From contig NZ_HG964937.1 of NCBI RefSeq assembly GCF_000613245.1, positions 566,488-630,487 of the forward strand: a stretch of DNA of 64,000 nucleotides. The letters run 5' to 3'. Made by a program: the position numbers and the translations under genes. Positions 56,414 to 64,000 of this stretch are shown here, piece after piece (the stretch's first letter is position 1; each line of letters begins with the position of its first letter). This stretch comes from Mycobacterium asiaticum DSM 44297. Lineage in GTDB: Bacteria > Actinomycetota > Actinomycetes > Mycobacteriales > Mycobacteriaceae. The notes below the pieces were generated by a model that saw nothing but the letters and a program-made list of their open reading frames with translations, was not told the origin of the DNA and did not search any database.

Positions 56414-58474
56414 TCAGACGGGCGCGTTGGCAGGCTGGAACGCCCCGGAACCGTCGGCCTCCTCCTCGGCGCGGATCACGTGGACCACGGCGTTGATCAG
56501 CGCCAGGTGGGTAAACGCCTGCGGGAAGTTGCCCAGGTGCCGGCCGGTCCGCGGCTCGATCTCCTCGGCGTAGAGGTGCAACGGGCTCGCGTAGGCCAGC
56601 AGTCGCTCGCACAGCCGCTTGGCGCGAGCCACCTCGCCGATCTCTACCAGCGCCGACACCAGCCAGAACGAACAGATGGTGAACGTGCCTTCCTCGCCGG
56701 ACAGGCCGTCGTCGGTCTCTTCCACCCGGTACCGCAGCACCAGGCCTTCTTCGGTGAGTTCGTCGGCGATGGCCAGCACCGTGTTGCGCACCCGCGGGTC
56801 ATCCGGCGGCAGGAACCGCGTCAGCACCACCAGCAGCAGTGACGCGTCCAACGCATCGCTGCCGTATCGCTGCGTGAACACCCCGCGGGAGTCCACGCCG
56901 TTCGCCAGGATGTCTTCCTTGATCTCCTCGGCGATCTTGCGCCATTGCTGGGCGTAGCTTTTCTCGCCCTGCCGCTCGGCCAGCTTGGCGCCGCGGTCCA
57001 GGGCAACCCAGCACATCACCTTCGACGAGGTGAAGTGCTGCGGCTCCCCGCGCACCTCCCAGATACCGCGGTCCGGCTCGCGCCAGTGCTTGATCGCCTC
57101 TTCGACCTGCTTCTTGAGTACCGGCCAGAGGTTCTCCGGGACCTGCTCGCGGGACCGGGCGTGCAGGTAGAACGAGTCCAGGATGGAACCCCAGATGTCG
57201 TGCTGCATCTGGTTGTAGGCGCCGTTGCCGATGCGCACAGGTCTGGCGTGGTCGTAGCCGGACAGGTGGTGCAGTTCCTCTTCGATCAGGCTGCGTTCGC
57301 CGCCGACCCCGTACATCACCTGCAGCGGGTGCCGCTCGTCGCTGTTGGCGCCCGAGACGTCGGCGATGAATGCGAAGAAGTCGTCCGCCTCGCGGTCCAG
57401 TCCGATGGTGTAAAGGCCCCACAGCGCGAAGGTGGAGTCACGGATCCAGGAGTAGCGGTAGTCCCAGTTGCGCTCGCCGCGCGGCGTCTCCGGCAGCGAG
57501 GTGGTGCTCGCGGCCAGCAGCGCGCCGGTCGGCGAGTAGGTCAACCCCTTCAGGGTGAGCGCGCTGCGCTGCAGGTAGGCGCGCCACGGGTGGTCCGGGA
57601 AGTTGCCGATGTTGATCCACTGCCGCCAACATTCGGTGGTCTGCCACATTTTGTCGGCGGCCTCTTGGTAGGTCTGCGGCGCCGGGTGTTTCGTCCAGCT
57701 CAGCGCCACAAAGATGTCGTCGCCCTCTTTCATACGGGTACGGGCGCGCGCTTCCCTGCCCTCCAGCCCGATGTTGAGATTGGTGGTCAGCCGCAAAGTC
57801 GGGTGTGCATCGGGTTGTTTGGCGGCCCGCGCGATCGCCTCGCCGTAGGCGTTGGCCGAGTACTCCCAGGTGGTGCCCACGCGGTGATAGTCGAAAGCCG
57901 GTTCGCAGCTCATCATCAGTTCGACCGTGCCGCTGACGCACCGCACCGTGCGGAGCAGGATGTGCTCGGCGTCCCAGTCCATCGGGGTGCGCCGGTGCGT
58001 GCGGGACCGGCGCTCGATGTCGTGCCAGCGACCCATGACCAGCGCGTCACGCACGATCAGCCAGCCGGTGTGCGTCTGCCAGGTGGTCTCCATGATCAGG
58101 CTGCCGGGCAGATAGCGCCGCGCCGACGGCACCGAGACGCCGTACGGCCCGATCCGGAAGTGGCCGGCGCTACGGTCCAGGATGGCGCCGAACACGCTGG
58201 GGGAATCCGGCCGCGGCACGCACAGCCACTCCACCGAGCCGGCCGGCGAGATCAGGCAGGTGGTTTCCCAGTCGGACAGGAAGGCGTAGTCGGCGATCGG
58301 GGGGAACGGGTTGCGCGAGGGCGAACTGGAAACGTAGGGCGCCAGCGAGTCGAGTTCGGCGGCCGCCGCGTCGATCGGCGCCAGCGCGGTGGTTTCTGGT
58401 ATCGCGGGCAGCTCGTCGACCGAAGATGCGAGGTGGTCGTTGACTGAGTCGGCAGAGTCGGCGTGCAGGACCAT
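56414..58474 (-). CDS. glycoside hydrolase family 15 enzyme, probable trehalase
   Basis: 686 residues from ATG 58474; the frame is open to 58579 and the start is uncertain. N-terminal beta domain (PFPPIADYAFLSDWETTCLI, GSVEWLCVPRPDSPSVF), then an (alpha/alpha)6 barrel with GERNWDYRYSWIRDSTFALW, where the general-acid region lies, and GTFTICSFWLVSALVEIG near the second catalytic Glu. H37Rv Rv2402 and its M. smegmatis homologue are GH15 trehalases that hydrolyse trehalose to glucose. A glucoamylase is the alternative. Cytosolic. Divergent from the small membrane gene at 58606. Confidence 0.83.
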   Translation of the reverse strand: MVLHADSADSVNDHLASSVDELPAIPETTALAPIDAAAAELDSLAPYVSSSPSRNPFPPIADYAFLSDWETTCLISPAGSVEWLCVPRPDSPSVFGAILDRSAGHFRIGPYGVSVPSARRYLPGSLIMETTWQTHTGWLIVRDALVMGRWHDIERRSRTHRRTPMDWDAEHILLRTVRCVSGTVELMMSCEPAFDYHRVGTTWEYSANAYGEAIARAAKQPDAHPTLRLTTNLNIGLEGREARARTRMKEGDDIFVALSWTKHPAPQTYQEAADKMWQTTECWRQWINIGNFPDHPWRAYLQRSALTLKGLTYSPTGALLAASTTSLPETPRGERNWDYRYSWIRDSTFALWGLYTIGLDREADDFFAFIADVSGANSDERHPLQVMYGVGGERSLIEEELHHLSGYDHARPVRIGNGAYNQMQHDIWGSILDSFYLHARSREQVPENLWPVLKKQVEEAIKHWREPDRGIWEVRGEPQHFTSSKVMCWVALDRGAKLAERQGEKSYAQQWRKIAEEIKEDILANGVDSRGVFTQRYGSDALDASLLLVVLTRFLPPDDPRVRNTVLAIADELTEEGLVLRYRVEETDDGLSGEEGTFTICSFWLVSALVEIGEVARAKRLCERLLAYASPLHLYAEEIEPRTGRHLGNFPQAFTHLALINAVVHVIRAEEEADGSGAFQPANAPV

Positions 58475-58605
58475 CCGGACATCATCGAACGTCGACCCGC
58501 TTCGCGTCCACCACTGCAACCTAGGTGTTACCGGGGCGGCGGGAACGCCCGCGCGCCTTTCGGCGCACGTTGGCTTCAATTGACCGGACCAATAGGGTGG
58601 ACGCG

Positions 58606-58800
58606 GTGAACGGGTTCTTGAGTTGGTGGGACGGGGTCGAATTGTGGCTCTCCGGCCTGCCCTTCGTGCTCCAGGCCCTGACAGTCATGCCGGTCGTTCT
58701 GTTCGTGGCGTATTTCCTGGCAACAGTCCTAGATGCGTCGCTGGGCAGGGGAATCCAGCTGCTGCGCCGAGCCCGTCATTCCGACGAGGCGTCCGGATAG
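58606..58800 (+). CDS. small membrane protein
   Basis: 64 residues from GTG 58606, with AGGGTGG 7 nt upstream. The N-terminal amphipathic NGFLSWWDGVELWLSG is followed by one long TM segment (LTVMPVVLFVAYFLATVLDA) and a basic tail. H37Rv has a small conserved membrane protein (Rv2401A) in this interval. Function unknown. The next tiny ORF starts 4 nt after the stop. Confidence 0.6.
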   Translation: MNGFLSWWDGVELWLSGLPFVLQALTVMPVVLFVAYFLATVLDASLGRGIQLLRRARHSDEASG

Positions 58801-58804
58801 CCGG

Positions 58805-58882
58805 ATGCCCCGTTCGCACGTCACGCTGATCCTGGTCGCGCTGGTCGCCTTGGTGCTCCTGACGTGGTTGCTCACGCACTGA
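58805..58882 (+). CDS. 25-residue single-span microprotein
   Basis: ATG 58805 to TGA 58882 encodes 25 residues: MPRSHVT then an uninterrupted hydrophobic run (LILVALVALVLLTWLLTH). It begins 4 nt after the stop of the small membrane gene, so could be translated by reinitiation. No strong ribosome site. A chance ORF is possible, but the charge-then-TM layout fits a real membrane microprotein. Confidence 0.4.
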   Translation: MPRSHVTLILVALVALVLLTWLLTH

Positions 58883-58937
58883 GTCCGTTGCTCACACACC
58901 GAGTTGCCCGTCGAATTGCCAGCTGTGAGAACTCTGT

Positions 58938-58943
58938 TAGGCT
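58938..58943 (+). promoter_or_regulatory. extended -10 of a leaderless promoter upstream of the sulfate operon
   Basis: TAGGCT (TANNNT) is preceded by TG at 58935-58936 plus one base, the extended -10 arrangement, and is followed by exactly 7 nt before ATG 58951. This spacing puts the transcription start on the A of the ATG. No Shine-Dalgarno is possible in such a transcript. Consistent with a leaderless start of the cysteine-rich leader ORF. Confidence 0.65.
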
Positions 58944-58950
58944 TCGCGAC

Positions 58951-59055
58951 ATGCACGCAGCAGCCGGTGTTTTGGATCGCCACGTTGTGGCGTCCGGCTG
59001 CGCTACTTGCGCCGTGGTGGTTTGCCCCATGGCCGACGCACACTGTTGTCGCTGA
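58951..59055 (+). CDS. cysteine-rich leaderless upstream ORF (putative cysteine-responsive attenuator of subI operon)
   Basis: 34 codons, ending AHCCR-stop. Five of 34 residues are Cys (17, 20, 25, 32, 33) with a terminal Cys-Cys. The peptide looks dispensable as a protein: no TM, no motif. It lies 118 nt upstream of the subI start in the operon that imports sulfate, the source of cysteine. In M. smegmatis, leaderless short ORFs rich in cysteine codons have been described as cysteine-responsive attenuators of sulfur-assimilation operons, including the sulfate importer. The promoter spacing, Cys content and location all fit. When Cys-tRNA is scarce the ribosome would stall near the tandem Cys codons and expose the downstream ribosome site. 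Confidence 0.75.
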   Translation: MHAAAGVLDRHVVASGCATCAVVVCPMADAHCCR

Positions 59056-59115
59056 CTCCCCGACCCGAGCGCGGCCTGGTTGTGAGTTCGTGAAGCTCCT
59101 CGAATTTGCTTGATT

Positions 59116-59167
59116 GCCATTCCGTAGCTACGGGGACACCCGATCCATATGTCCCGCACCGGAAGGC
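59116..59167 (+). promoter_or_regulatory. putative anti-Shine-Dalgarno pairing and competing palindrome before subI
   Basis: GCCATTCCG (59116-59124) can pair with CGGAAGGC (59160-59167), which contains the subI Shine-Dalgarno GGAAGG: eight pairs with one bulged A. An alternative fold uses the perfect palindrome CCGTAGCTACGG (59122-59133), which shares 59122-59124 with the anti-SD. Two mutually exclusive folds next to a Cys-rich leader ORF are what an attenuator needs. The palindrome could instead be a protein operator. Structure is inferred by eye. Confidence 0.45.
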
Positions 59168-59172
59168 CATCA

Positions 59173-60228
59173 ATGTCGCAGATGTTCCCCGACGTCAGAC
59201 GCGTGCGGCGTCGGCGACACGCCGTCGCGCTGGCACTTGTCGTCGGCCTCGTCGGCGTACTGGCGGCATGCCGTGGCGGTCCCAGCGACGTCGTCGGCGG
59301 CGGGGGACTGGCCAACGCAAAATCCACTGTCACGCTGGTCGCGTATTCGGTGGCGGAACCCGGCTGGAGCAAGGTGATTCCGGCGTTCAACGCCTCCGAA
59401 GAGGGCAAGGGTGTTCAGGTCATCACCTCCTACGGTGCCTCCGGTGACCAGTCGCGCGGTGTCGCCGAAGGCAAGCCCGCCGATCTGGTGAACTTCTCTG
59501 TCGAGCCGGACATCACCCGGCTGATCAAGTCGGGCAAGGTCGCCAAGGACTGGAATACCGATGCCACCAAGGGCATTCCGTTCGGGTCGGTGGTGACCCT
59601 GGTGGTGCGCAAGGGCAACCCTAAAAACATCAGAAACTGGGATGACCTGCTACGCCCCGGGATCGACGTCATCACCCCCAGCCCGTTGAGCTCCGGTTCG
59701 GCCAAGTGGAATCTGCTGGCGCCGTACGCCGTCAAAAGCGAAGGCGGCCGCAATGGCCAGGCGGGCATCGAGTTTGTCAACCGATTGGTAAGGGAACACG
59801 TCAAAATGCGTCCAGGTTCGGGACGGGAGGCGACCGATGTCTTCGTCCAGGGCAGCGGCGACGTTCTGATCAGTTATGAGAACGAAGCCATCGCCGCTGA
59901 GCACGCCGGCAAGCCGGTCGAGCACGTCACGCCGCCGCAGACCTTCAAGATCGAGAACCCGATGGCGGTGATCGTGACAGGTACTCATCTTGCTGCCGCG
60001 ACAGCGTTCAAGAACTTCCAGTACACCGCTGCGGCGCAGCGGTTGTGGGCGCAGGCCGGGTTCCGGCCGGTCGATCCATCGGTGGCGGCCGCCTTCCGGG
60101 ACCAGTTCCCGGTGCCGGCGAAGCTGTGGACGATCGCCGATCTCGGCGGCTGGGCCACGGTCGACCCGCAGCTGTTCGACAAGAGCGCGGGCAGCATCAC
60201 CAAGATCTACACGCAGGCCACCGGATGA
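59173..60228 (+). CDS. subI: sulfate-binding lipoprotein of the CysTWA importer
   Basis: 351 residues from ATG 59173, with GGAAGG 7 nt upstream; ATG 59149 is in frame but poorly placed. Basic N-terminus (RRVRRRRHAVALALVVGLVG) with lipobox LAAC, so lipid-anchored outside the membrane. Sulfate-binding family landmarks: TLVAYSVAEPGWSKVIPAF, SYGASGDQSRGV (ligand loop), PFGSVVTLVVRKGNPK, and SGDVLISYENEAI. H37Rv SubI is Rv2400c. It delivers sulfate, perhaps thiosulfate, to CysT/CysW. Its stop overlaps the cysT start. Confidence 0.95.
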   Translation: MSQMFPDVRRVRRRRHAVALALVVGLVGVLAACRGGPSDVVGGGGLANAKSTVTLVAYSVAEPGWSKVIPAFNASEEGKGVQVITSYGASGDQSRGVAEGKPADLVNFSVEPDITRLIKSGKVAKDWNTDATKGIPFGSVVTLVVRKGNPKNIRNWDDLLRPGIDVITPSPLSSGSAKWNLLAPYAVKSEGGRNGQAGIEFVNRLVREHVKMRPGSGREATDVFVQGSGDVLISYENEAIAAEHAGKPVEHVTPPQTFKIENPMAVIVTGTHLAAATAFKNFQYTAAAQRLWAQAGFRPVDPSVAAAFRDQFPVPAKLWTIADLGGWATVDPQLFDKSAGSITKIYTQATG

Positions 60229-61079
60229 CCGTGATCACGACCCCGAAACAGCCCGGCGACGAGGCGCCCCCCGTGCGCGGTGCGGGCCGCGCGGGCAGCA
60301 CCTCGCTTCGCGTCGGTGTGGCGACCTTATGGCTGTCGGTCATCGTGCTGCTACCGCTGGCCGCGATTCTGTGGCAGGCGGTTGACGGCGGCTGGAACGC
60401 GTTCTGGCTGGCCGTCACGTCGCACGCGGCAGTGGAGTCGTTGCGGGTGACGCTGACCATCTCGGTCGTCGTCACGCTGCTGAACACGGTCTTTGGGCTG
60501 CTGATCGCCTGGGTGCTGGTCCGCGACGACTTCTTCGGCAAGCGCCTCGTCGACGCGGTCATCGATCTCCCGTTTGCGCTGCCCACGATCGTGGCCAGCC
60601 TGGTGATGCTCGCCCTGTACGGCAACCACAGTCCGGTCGGTCTGCACCTGCAGCACACCGAATGGGGCGTCGGGATCGCCCTGGCGTTCGTGACGTTGCC
60701 GTTCGTGGTGCGCGCGGTTCAGCCGGTGCTGCTGGAGATCGATCGCGAAACCGAGGAGGCAGCGGCGTCGCTGGGCGCCAACGGCCCGAAGATCTTCACC
60801 TCGGTTGTGCTGCCGTCGTTGTTGCCCGCGTTGTTGTCCGGCGCGGGTCTGGCGTTTTCCCGGGCCATCGGCGAGTTCGGCTCGGTGGTGCTGATCGGTG
60901 GTGCGGTGCCGGGTAAGACCGAGGTGTCGTCGCAGTGGATCCGGACGTTGATCGAGAACGACGACCGTGTGGGTGCCGCCGCGATCTCGATTGTGCTGCT
61001 GAGTATTTCGTTCGTCGTGCTGCTGATCCTGCGCCTCTTCGGCGCCCGGGTGGCCAAGCGTGAGGAGCTGTCGGCATGA
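60225..61079 (+). CDS. cysT: sulfate ABC transporter permease CysT
   Basis: 284 residues from ATG 60225, which overlaps the subI stop (ATGA). About six TM helices; EAAASLGANGPKIFTSVVLP is the EAA-x3-G-x9-I-x-LP loop that docks on the ATPase. The N-terminal 30 residues are Pro/Gly-rich and cytosolic. Its stop overlaps the cysW ATG, again ATGA. Confidence 0.94.
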   Translation: MTVITTPKQPGDEAPPVRGAGRAGSTSLRVGVATLWLSVIVLLPLAAILWQAVDGGWNAFWLAVTSHAAVESLRVTLTISVVVTLLNTVFGLLIAWVLVRDDFFGKRLVDAVIDLPFALPTIVASLVMLALYGNHSPVGLHLQHTEWGVGIALAFVTLPFVVRAVQPVLLEIDRETEEAAASLGANGPKIFTSVVLPSLLPALLSGAGLAFSRAIGEFGSVVLIGGAVPGKTEVSSQWIRTLIENDDRVGAAAISIVLLSISFVVLLILRLFGARVAKREELSA

Positions 61080-61888
61080 CGTCGTCGCGTTCGGTCCGCT
61101 ACCTCCTTCGCTACACCGCCCTGGCGTATATCCTTGTGCTGCTTATCATTCCGGTGGTGCTGATCCTGTGGCGCACATTCCAGCCGGGGCTGGGCCAGTT
61201 CTACGACTGGGTCAGTACGCCCGCGGCGGTATCCGCGTTGAACCTCTCCCTGTTGGTGGTGGCGATCGTCGTGCCGCTCAATGTGGTGTTCGGCATTCCG
61301 ACAGCGCTGGTGTTGGCGCGCAACCGTTTCCGCGGCAAGGGAGTCCTGCAGGCGATCATCGACCTGCCCTTCGCCGTGTCACCGGTGATTGTCGGTGTGG
61401 CATTGATCGTGTTGTGGGGTGCCGGCGGCGCGCTGGGGTTCGTCGAGCGTGACCTCGGGTTCAAGATCATCTTCGGCCTGCCTGGCATCGTGCTGGCCAG
61501 CGTCTTCGTCACCTTGCCGTTCGTGGTGCGAGAGGTCGAACCCGTGCTGCACGAACTGGGCACCGATCAGGAACAGGCCGCGGCGACCCTGGGTTCGGGC
61601 TGGTGGCAAACGTTTTGGCGAATCACGCTGCCGTCCATCCGGTGGGGGCTCACCTACGGCATCGTGCTCACCATCGCGCGCACGCTCGGCGAGTACGGCG
61701 CGGTGATCATGGTGTCGTCCAACCTCCCGGGCCAGTCGCAGACGCTGACCCTGCTGGTGTCGGACCGGTACAACCGCGGCGCGGAGTACGGCGCGTACGC
61801 GTTGTCGACGCTGCTGATGGCGGTGGCGGTTTTGGTGTTGATCGTTCAGGTAGTGCTGGATGCCCGTCGGGCGCGGGTAAGTAAATAG
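61076..61888 (+). CDS. cysW: sulfate ABC transporter permease CysW
   Basis: 270 residues, second permease of the heterodimer. The EAA loop reads [20 protein letters not shown]; six TM helices with [20 protein letters not shown] at the start. It pairs with CysT to form the sulfate channel. Overlap with cysT implies equimolar synthesis. cysA1 follows after 22 bp. Confidence 0.94.
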   Translation: MTSSRSVRYLLRYTALAYILVLLIIPVVLILWRTFQPGLGQFYDWVSTPAAVSALNLSLLVVAIVVPLNVVFGIPTALVLARNRFRGKGVLQAIIDLPFAVSPVIVGVALIVLWGAGGALGFVERDLGFKIIFGLPGIVLASVFVTLPFVVREVEPVLHELGTDQEQAAATLGSGWWQTFWRITLPSIRWGLTYGIVLTIARTLGEYGAVIMVSSNLPGQSQTLTLLVSDRYNRGAEYGAYALSTLLMAVAVLVLIVQVVLDARRARVSK

Positions 61889-61910
61889 GCCGGACCAAGG
61901 AGACGCAACG

Positions 61911-62984
61911 ATGGCCAACGTAGCCGATCAAGGCAGTCACGCAATCGTCGTGCGCGACGCGTTCAAGCAATACGGTGACTTCGTCGCATTGGACCACGTG
62001 GATTTCGTGGTGCCGCACGGGTCGCTGACGGCCCTACTGGGCCCGAGCGGCTCGGGCAAGTCGACGTTACTGCGCACCATCGCCGGTCTGGACGAGCCCG
62101 ACTCGGGAACGGTGACGATCAACGGTCGCGACGTCACTCGGGTACCGCCGCAGCGGCGTGGCATCGGTTTCGTCTTTCAGCACTACGCGGCGTTCAAGCA
62201 CCTGACCGTGCGCAACAACGTCGCCTACGGCTTGAAGATCCGCAAGCGTCCCAAGGCCGAGATCAACGAGAAGGTCGACCATCTGCTGGAAGTGGTTGGC
62301 CTGAGCGGTTTTCAGAACCGTTATCCCAACCAGCTCTCCGGCGGTCAGCGGCAGCGCATGGCGCTGGCCAGGGCGCTGGCGGTGGACCCCCAGGTGCTGC
62401 TGCTCGACGAGCCGTTCGGTGCCCTGGACGCGAAGGTCCGCGAGGATCTGCGGGCGTGGCTGCGACGCTTGCATGACGAAGTGCACGTCACCACCGTGCT
62501 GGTCACCCACGACCAGGCCGAGGCGCTGGACGTGGCCGACCGAATCGCCGTGCTCAACAAGGGCCGTATCGAGCAAGTCGGTTCTCCGACCGAGGTTTAC
62601 GACACGCCTGCCAATGCCTTCGTGATGTCATTCCTCGGCGCGGTGTCCGCGCTGAACGGCGCCCTGGTGCGCCCGCACGACATCCGGGTGGGCCGGCGGC
62701 CGGACATGGCGGTGGCCGGCGGCGACGGCACAGCCGAGTCGATCGGTGTGGTGAAGGCGACGGTCGACCGGGTGGTGGCGCTGGGTTTCGAGGTCCGGGT
62801 CGAACTGACCGCCGCTCCGTCGGGCAGCCCGTTCACCGCGCAGATCACCCGGGGTGATGCCGAGGCGCTGGCATTGAAGGACGGTGACACCGTCTATGTG
62901 CGTGCCACCAGAGTGCCGTCAATCGCGGATAGCGCGCTCTCCCGCGACGGCGATGAGGATCGGTCCGAGTTGACGCCGGCCTGA
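61911..62984 (+). CDS. cysA1: sulfate ABC transporter ATP-binding protein CysA1
   Basis: 357 residues; AAGGAGA precedes ATG 61911. Walker [11 protein letters not shown]-loop in [14 protein letters not shown], signature [15 protein letters not shown], Walker [13 protein letters not shown] and H-loop VTHDQ. The C-terminal regulatory OB/TOBE domain occupies about 250-340. It energises sulfate import through CysT/CysW. Like H37Rv Rv2397c. Last gene of the operon. Confidence 0.95.
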   Translation: MANVADQGSHAIVVRDAFKQYGDFVALDHVDFVVPHGSLTALLGPSGSGKSTLLRTIAGLDEPDSGTVTINGRDVTRVPPQRRGIGFVFQHYAAFKHLTVRNNVAYGLKIRKRPKAEINEKVDHLLEVVGLSGFQNRYPNQLSGGQRQRMALARALAVDPQVLLLDEPFGALDAKVREDLRAWLRRLHDEVHVTTVLVTHDQAEALDVADRIAVLNKGRIEQVGSPTEVYDTPANAFVMSFLGAVSALNGALVRPHDIRVGRRPDMAVAGGDGTAESIGVVKATVDRVVALGFEVRVELTAAPSGSPFTAQITRGDAEALALKDGDTVYVRATRVPSIADSALSRDGDEDRSELTPA

Positions 62985-63000
62985 GCACCGGCTCAGGCGC

Positions 63001-63232
63001 TCACCAGCGCGCCACGAGTCCGATGGCCACGGCCACAAACAACGCGACGAAGATGGCGACCACGATGATGCTGGCGATCGCGAGCGGGGTGACTCGTCGG
63101 TTCGGTACCGGCTGAGATTCCGAGACCCCGGATGTCTGTGCGGAGTCGGGGGGCGTGGACCCGGCGCAACGCCCCGCCTGGTTCCAGGCCGGGGGTTTTC
63201 GACGGCTCGGAGTCCGGCGGCAGTGCGGTCAT
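63001..63232 (-). pseudogene. DUF6480-like small membrane protein, frameshifted
   Basis: From ATG 63232 the frame gives MTALPPDSEPSKTPGLEPGG, the typical DUF6480 start. The second half, with STPPDSAQTSGVSES and a C-terminal TM segment (LAIASIIVVAIFVALFVAVA) ending at TGA 63001-63003, is in the +1 frame. The expected linking sequence GGGVAPGSTPP is recovered if one G is added in the G4 run (63172-63175) and one in the G3 run (63160-63162). Two undercalls or deletions in 15 nt point to sequence error or a decayed gene. Function unknown. Confidence 0.6.
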
Positions 63233-63298
63233 AGCGATAGGGGATACCCCGTCACGGGGGGGTTACACCGTTCGCAAGGTCTCAGCCCGTTGCCGTTG

Positions 63299-64000
63299 CT
63301 AAGCCGCGATGCGCGCGCCTGCGGCCCGGTCGAAGCGGGCCAACACCGTCTCGGCCACCAACCGGTGCGCACCCAGCGGTGCCGCCATCACCAGGCCGGC
63401 GTCCCGGGCGAACCGCTCCACCCGGTCCGGGATGCGCCGGGGCGAGGAACCAGGGGGCGATGACCACCCGGCGTGCGCCCATGTGTCGCAACCGCTGCAC
63501 CGACTCAGCCAGAGAGGGTTCCGGGTGGGTTGCGAAAGCCGTTGTCGCAGCGGCCCATCGAGTACCGGCCAAGAGTCTGGGCGCCACCTCGGCGGTGTGG
63601 GCGTTGGCGACGGCATCGGAGGAACCGATCGCCACCACCAGCACACCGATCCGGTTGTCGCGCCGGGAAACCCGCAGCTCCGTCACCCGCTGTCGCAGCA
63701 CCGACACCAGTCGGTCGTCCTCGCCGAGCACCTCGGCCTGCAGCACGCGGTCGGCGGCGCCGCTGCCGGCGATCTGGCTCGGGATGTCAACCCGTGCATG
63801 GTAGGCGTTCGCCAGTAGCAGCGGAGCGACGACCGCCCGGTCCGGGCATTCCCGCAGTACGTCGACAAGAGGGGGCGAATTGTGCTCACAGAACGCAACT
63901 CGCACATCCAGACCCGGTCGCAAGCGCGCCACCTGGTCCCCGACGGCCCGGGCGTTGGCCGCCGACCGCGGGTCCGCACTTCCGTGCGCAACCAAAACGA
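63299..64000 (-). pseudogene. sirohydrochlorin chelatase-like (CbiX) protein, partial at window edge and frameshifted
   Basis: The frame entering at the window edge reads VLVAHGSADPRSAANARAVG with the catalytic His of the CbiX/SirB family, then YHARVDIPSQIAGSG and RRVVIAPWFLAP. At about 63437-63442 it shifts; the natural C-terminus RIPDRVERFARDAGLVMAAP to ARIAA-stop at 63299 lies in another frame. Dropping one G, or restoring two, at the C4/G2 junction rejoins them. H37Rv Rv2393 in the same neighbourhood, near cysH and sirA, would insert metal in siroheme for sulfite reduction, fitting the adjacent sulfate importer. The N-terminus is outside the window. Confidence 0.65.

Noticed and set aside
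58864..59055. 63-residue version of the leader ORF starting at 58864
   Set aside because: The upstream half overlaps the microprotein and lacks a ribosome site; the ATG at 58951 has a precisely spaced leaderless promoter.

Overview
This window looks like chromosomal DNA of a slow-growing, non-tuberculous Mycobacterium. The evidence is uniformly high GC coding sequence, PE-family proteins, MmpL/MmpS and PapA proteins, a large modular PKS, and a gene order that follows M. tuberculosis H37Rv from about Rv2436 down to Rv2393 in reverse complement. Synteny statements come from memory of H37Rv, not from a search.

Layout. 1-1.04 kb: the edge of a 13E12/DUF222 HNH protein, then ribokinase. 1.1-5.6 kb: a duplicated-domain hypothetical protein, a degenerate class III nucleotide cyclase receptor, and a translationally coupled MscS channel with a cyclic-nucleotide-type domain. 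5.7-9.8 kb: a secreted protein, proA and a MoxR/VWA pair. 9.9-14.4 kb: a methyltransferase, then the tightly overlapped operon nadD-rsfS-gpgP-octT-degV; gpgP and octT serve methylglucose lipopolysaccharide synthesis. 14.4-42.0 kb: an accessory block sitting where H37Rv has eis. It holds a PE aspartic protease, an mmpS-mmpL pair, a DapB-like oxidoreductase, a Chp-like PE-PPE hydrolase, a second larger MmpL, a PapA acyltransferase, a divergent bimodular PKS split by a frameshift, an F420/PPOX protein, two acyl-CoA dehydrogenases, two small membrane proteins and an SDR. Together these look like an uncharacterised acylated (glyco)lipid assembly and export locus. 42.1-58.5 kb: the conserved backbone resumes with comEA, comEC, holA, rpsT, the ATP-grasp/alpha-E/transglutaminase trio, a secreted protein, a PE protein, RNase Z, a CBS protein, a MazF-like protein, lepA, two lipoproteins and a GH15 trehalase-type enzyme. 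58.6-63.0 kb: small membrane proteins, then the sulfate ABC importer subI-cysT-cysW-cysA1, preceded by what appears to be a leaderless, cysteine-rich upstream ORF of the attenuator type. 63.0-64.0 kb: a DUF6480-like gene and a sirohydrochlorin chelatase-like gene, both frameshifted.

The strongest findings are the cysteine-rich leader ORF upstream of subI, the lipid locus with its predicted straight-chain hydroxylated PKS product, the absence of any canonical start codon for lepA (an AUC start is implied), and four genes broken at short homopolymers. The last suggests that base-calling error must be excluded before any of these genes is called a pseudogene. No tRNA, rRNA, CRISPR array or complete insertion sequence was seen.
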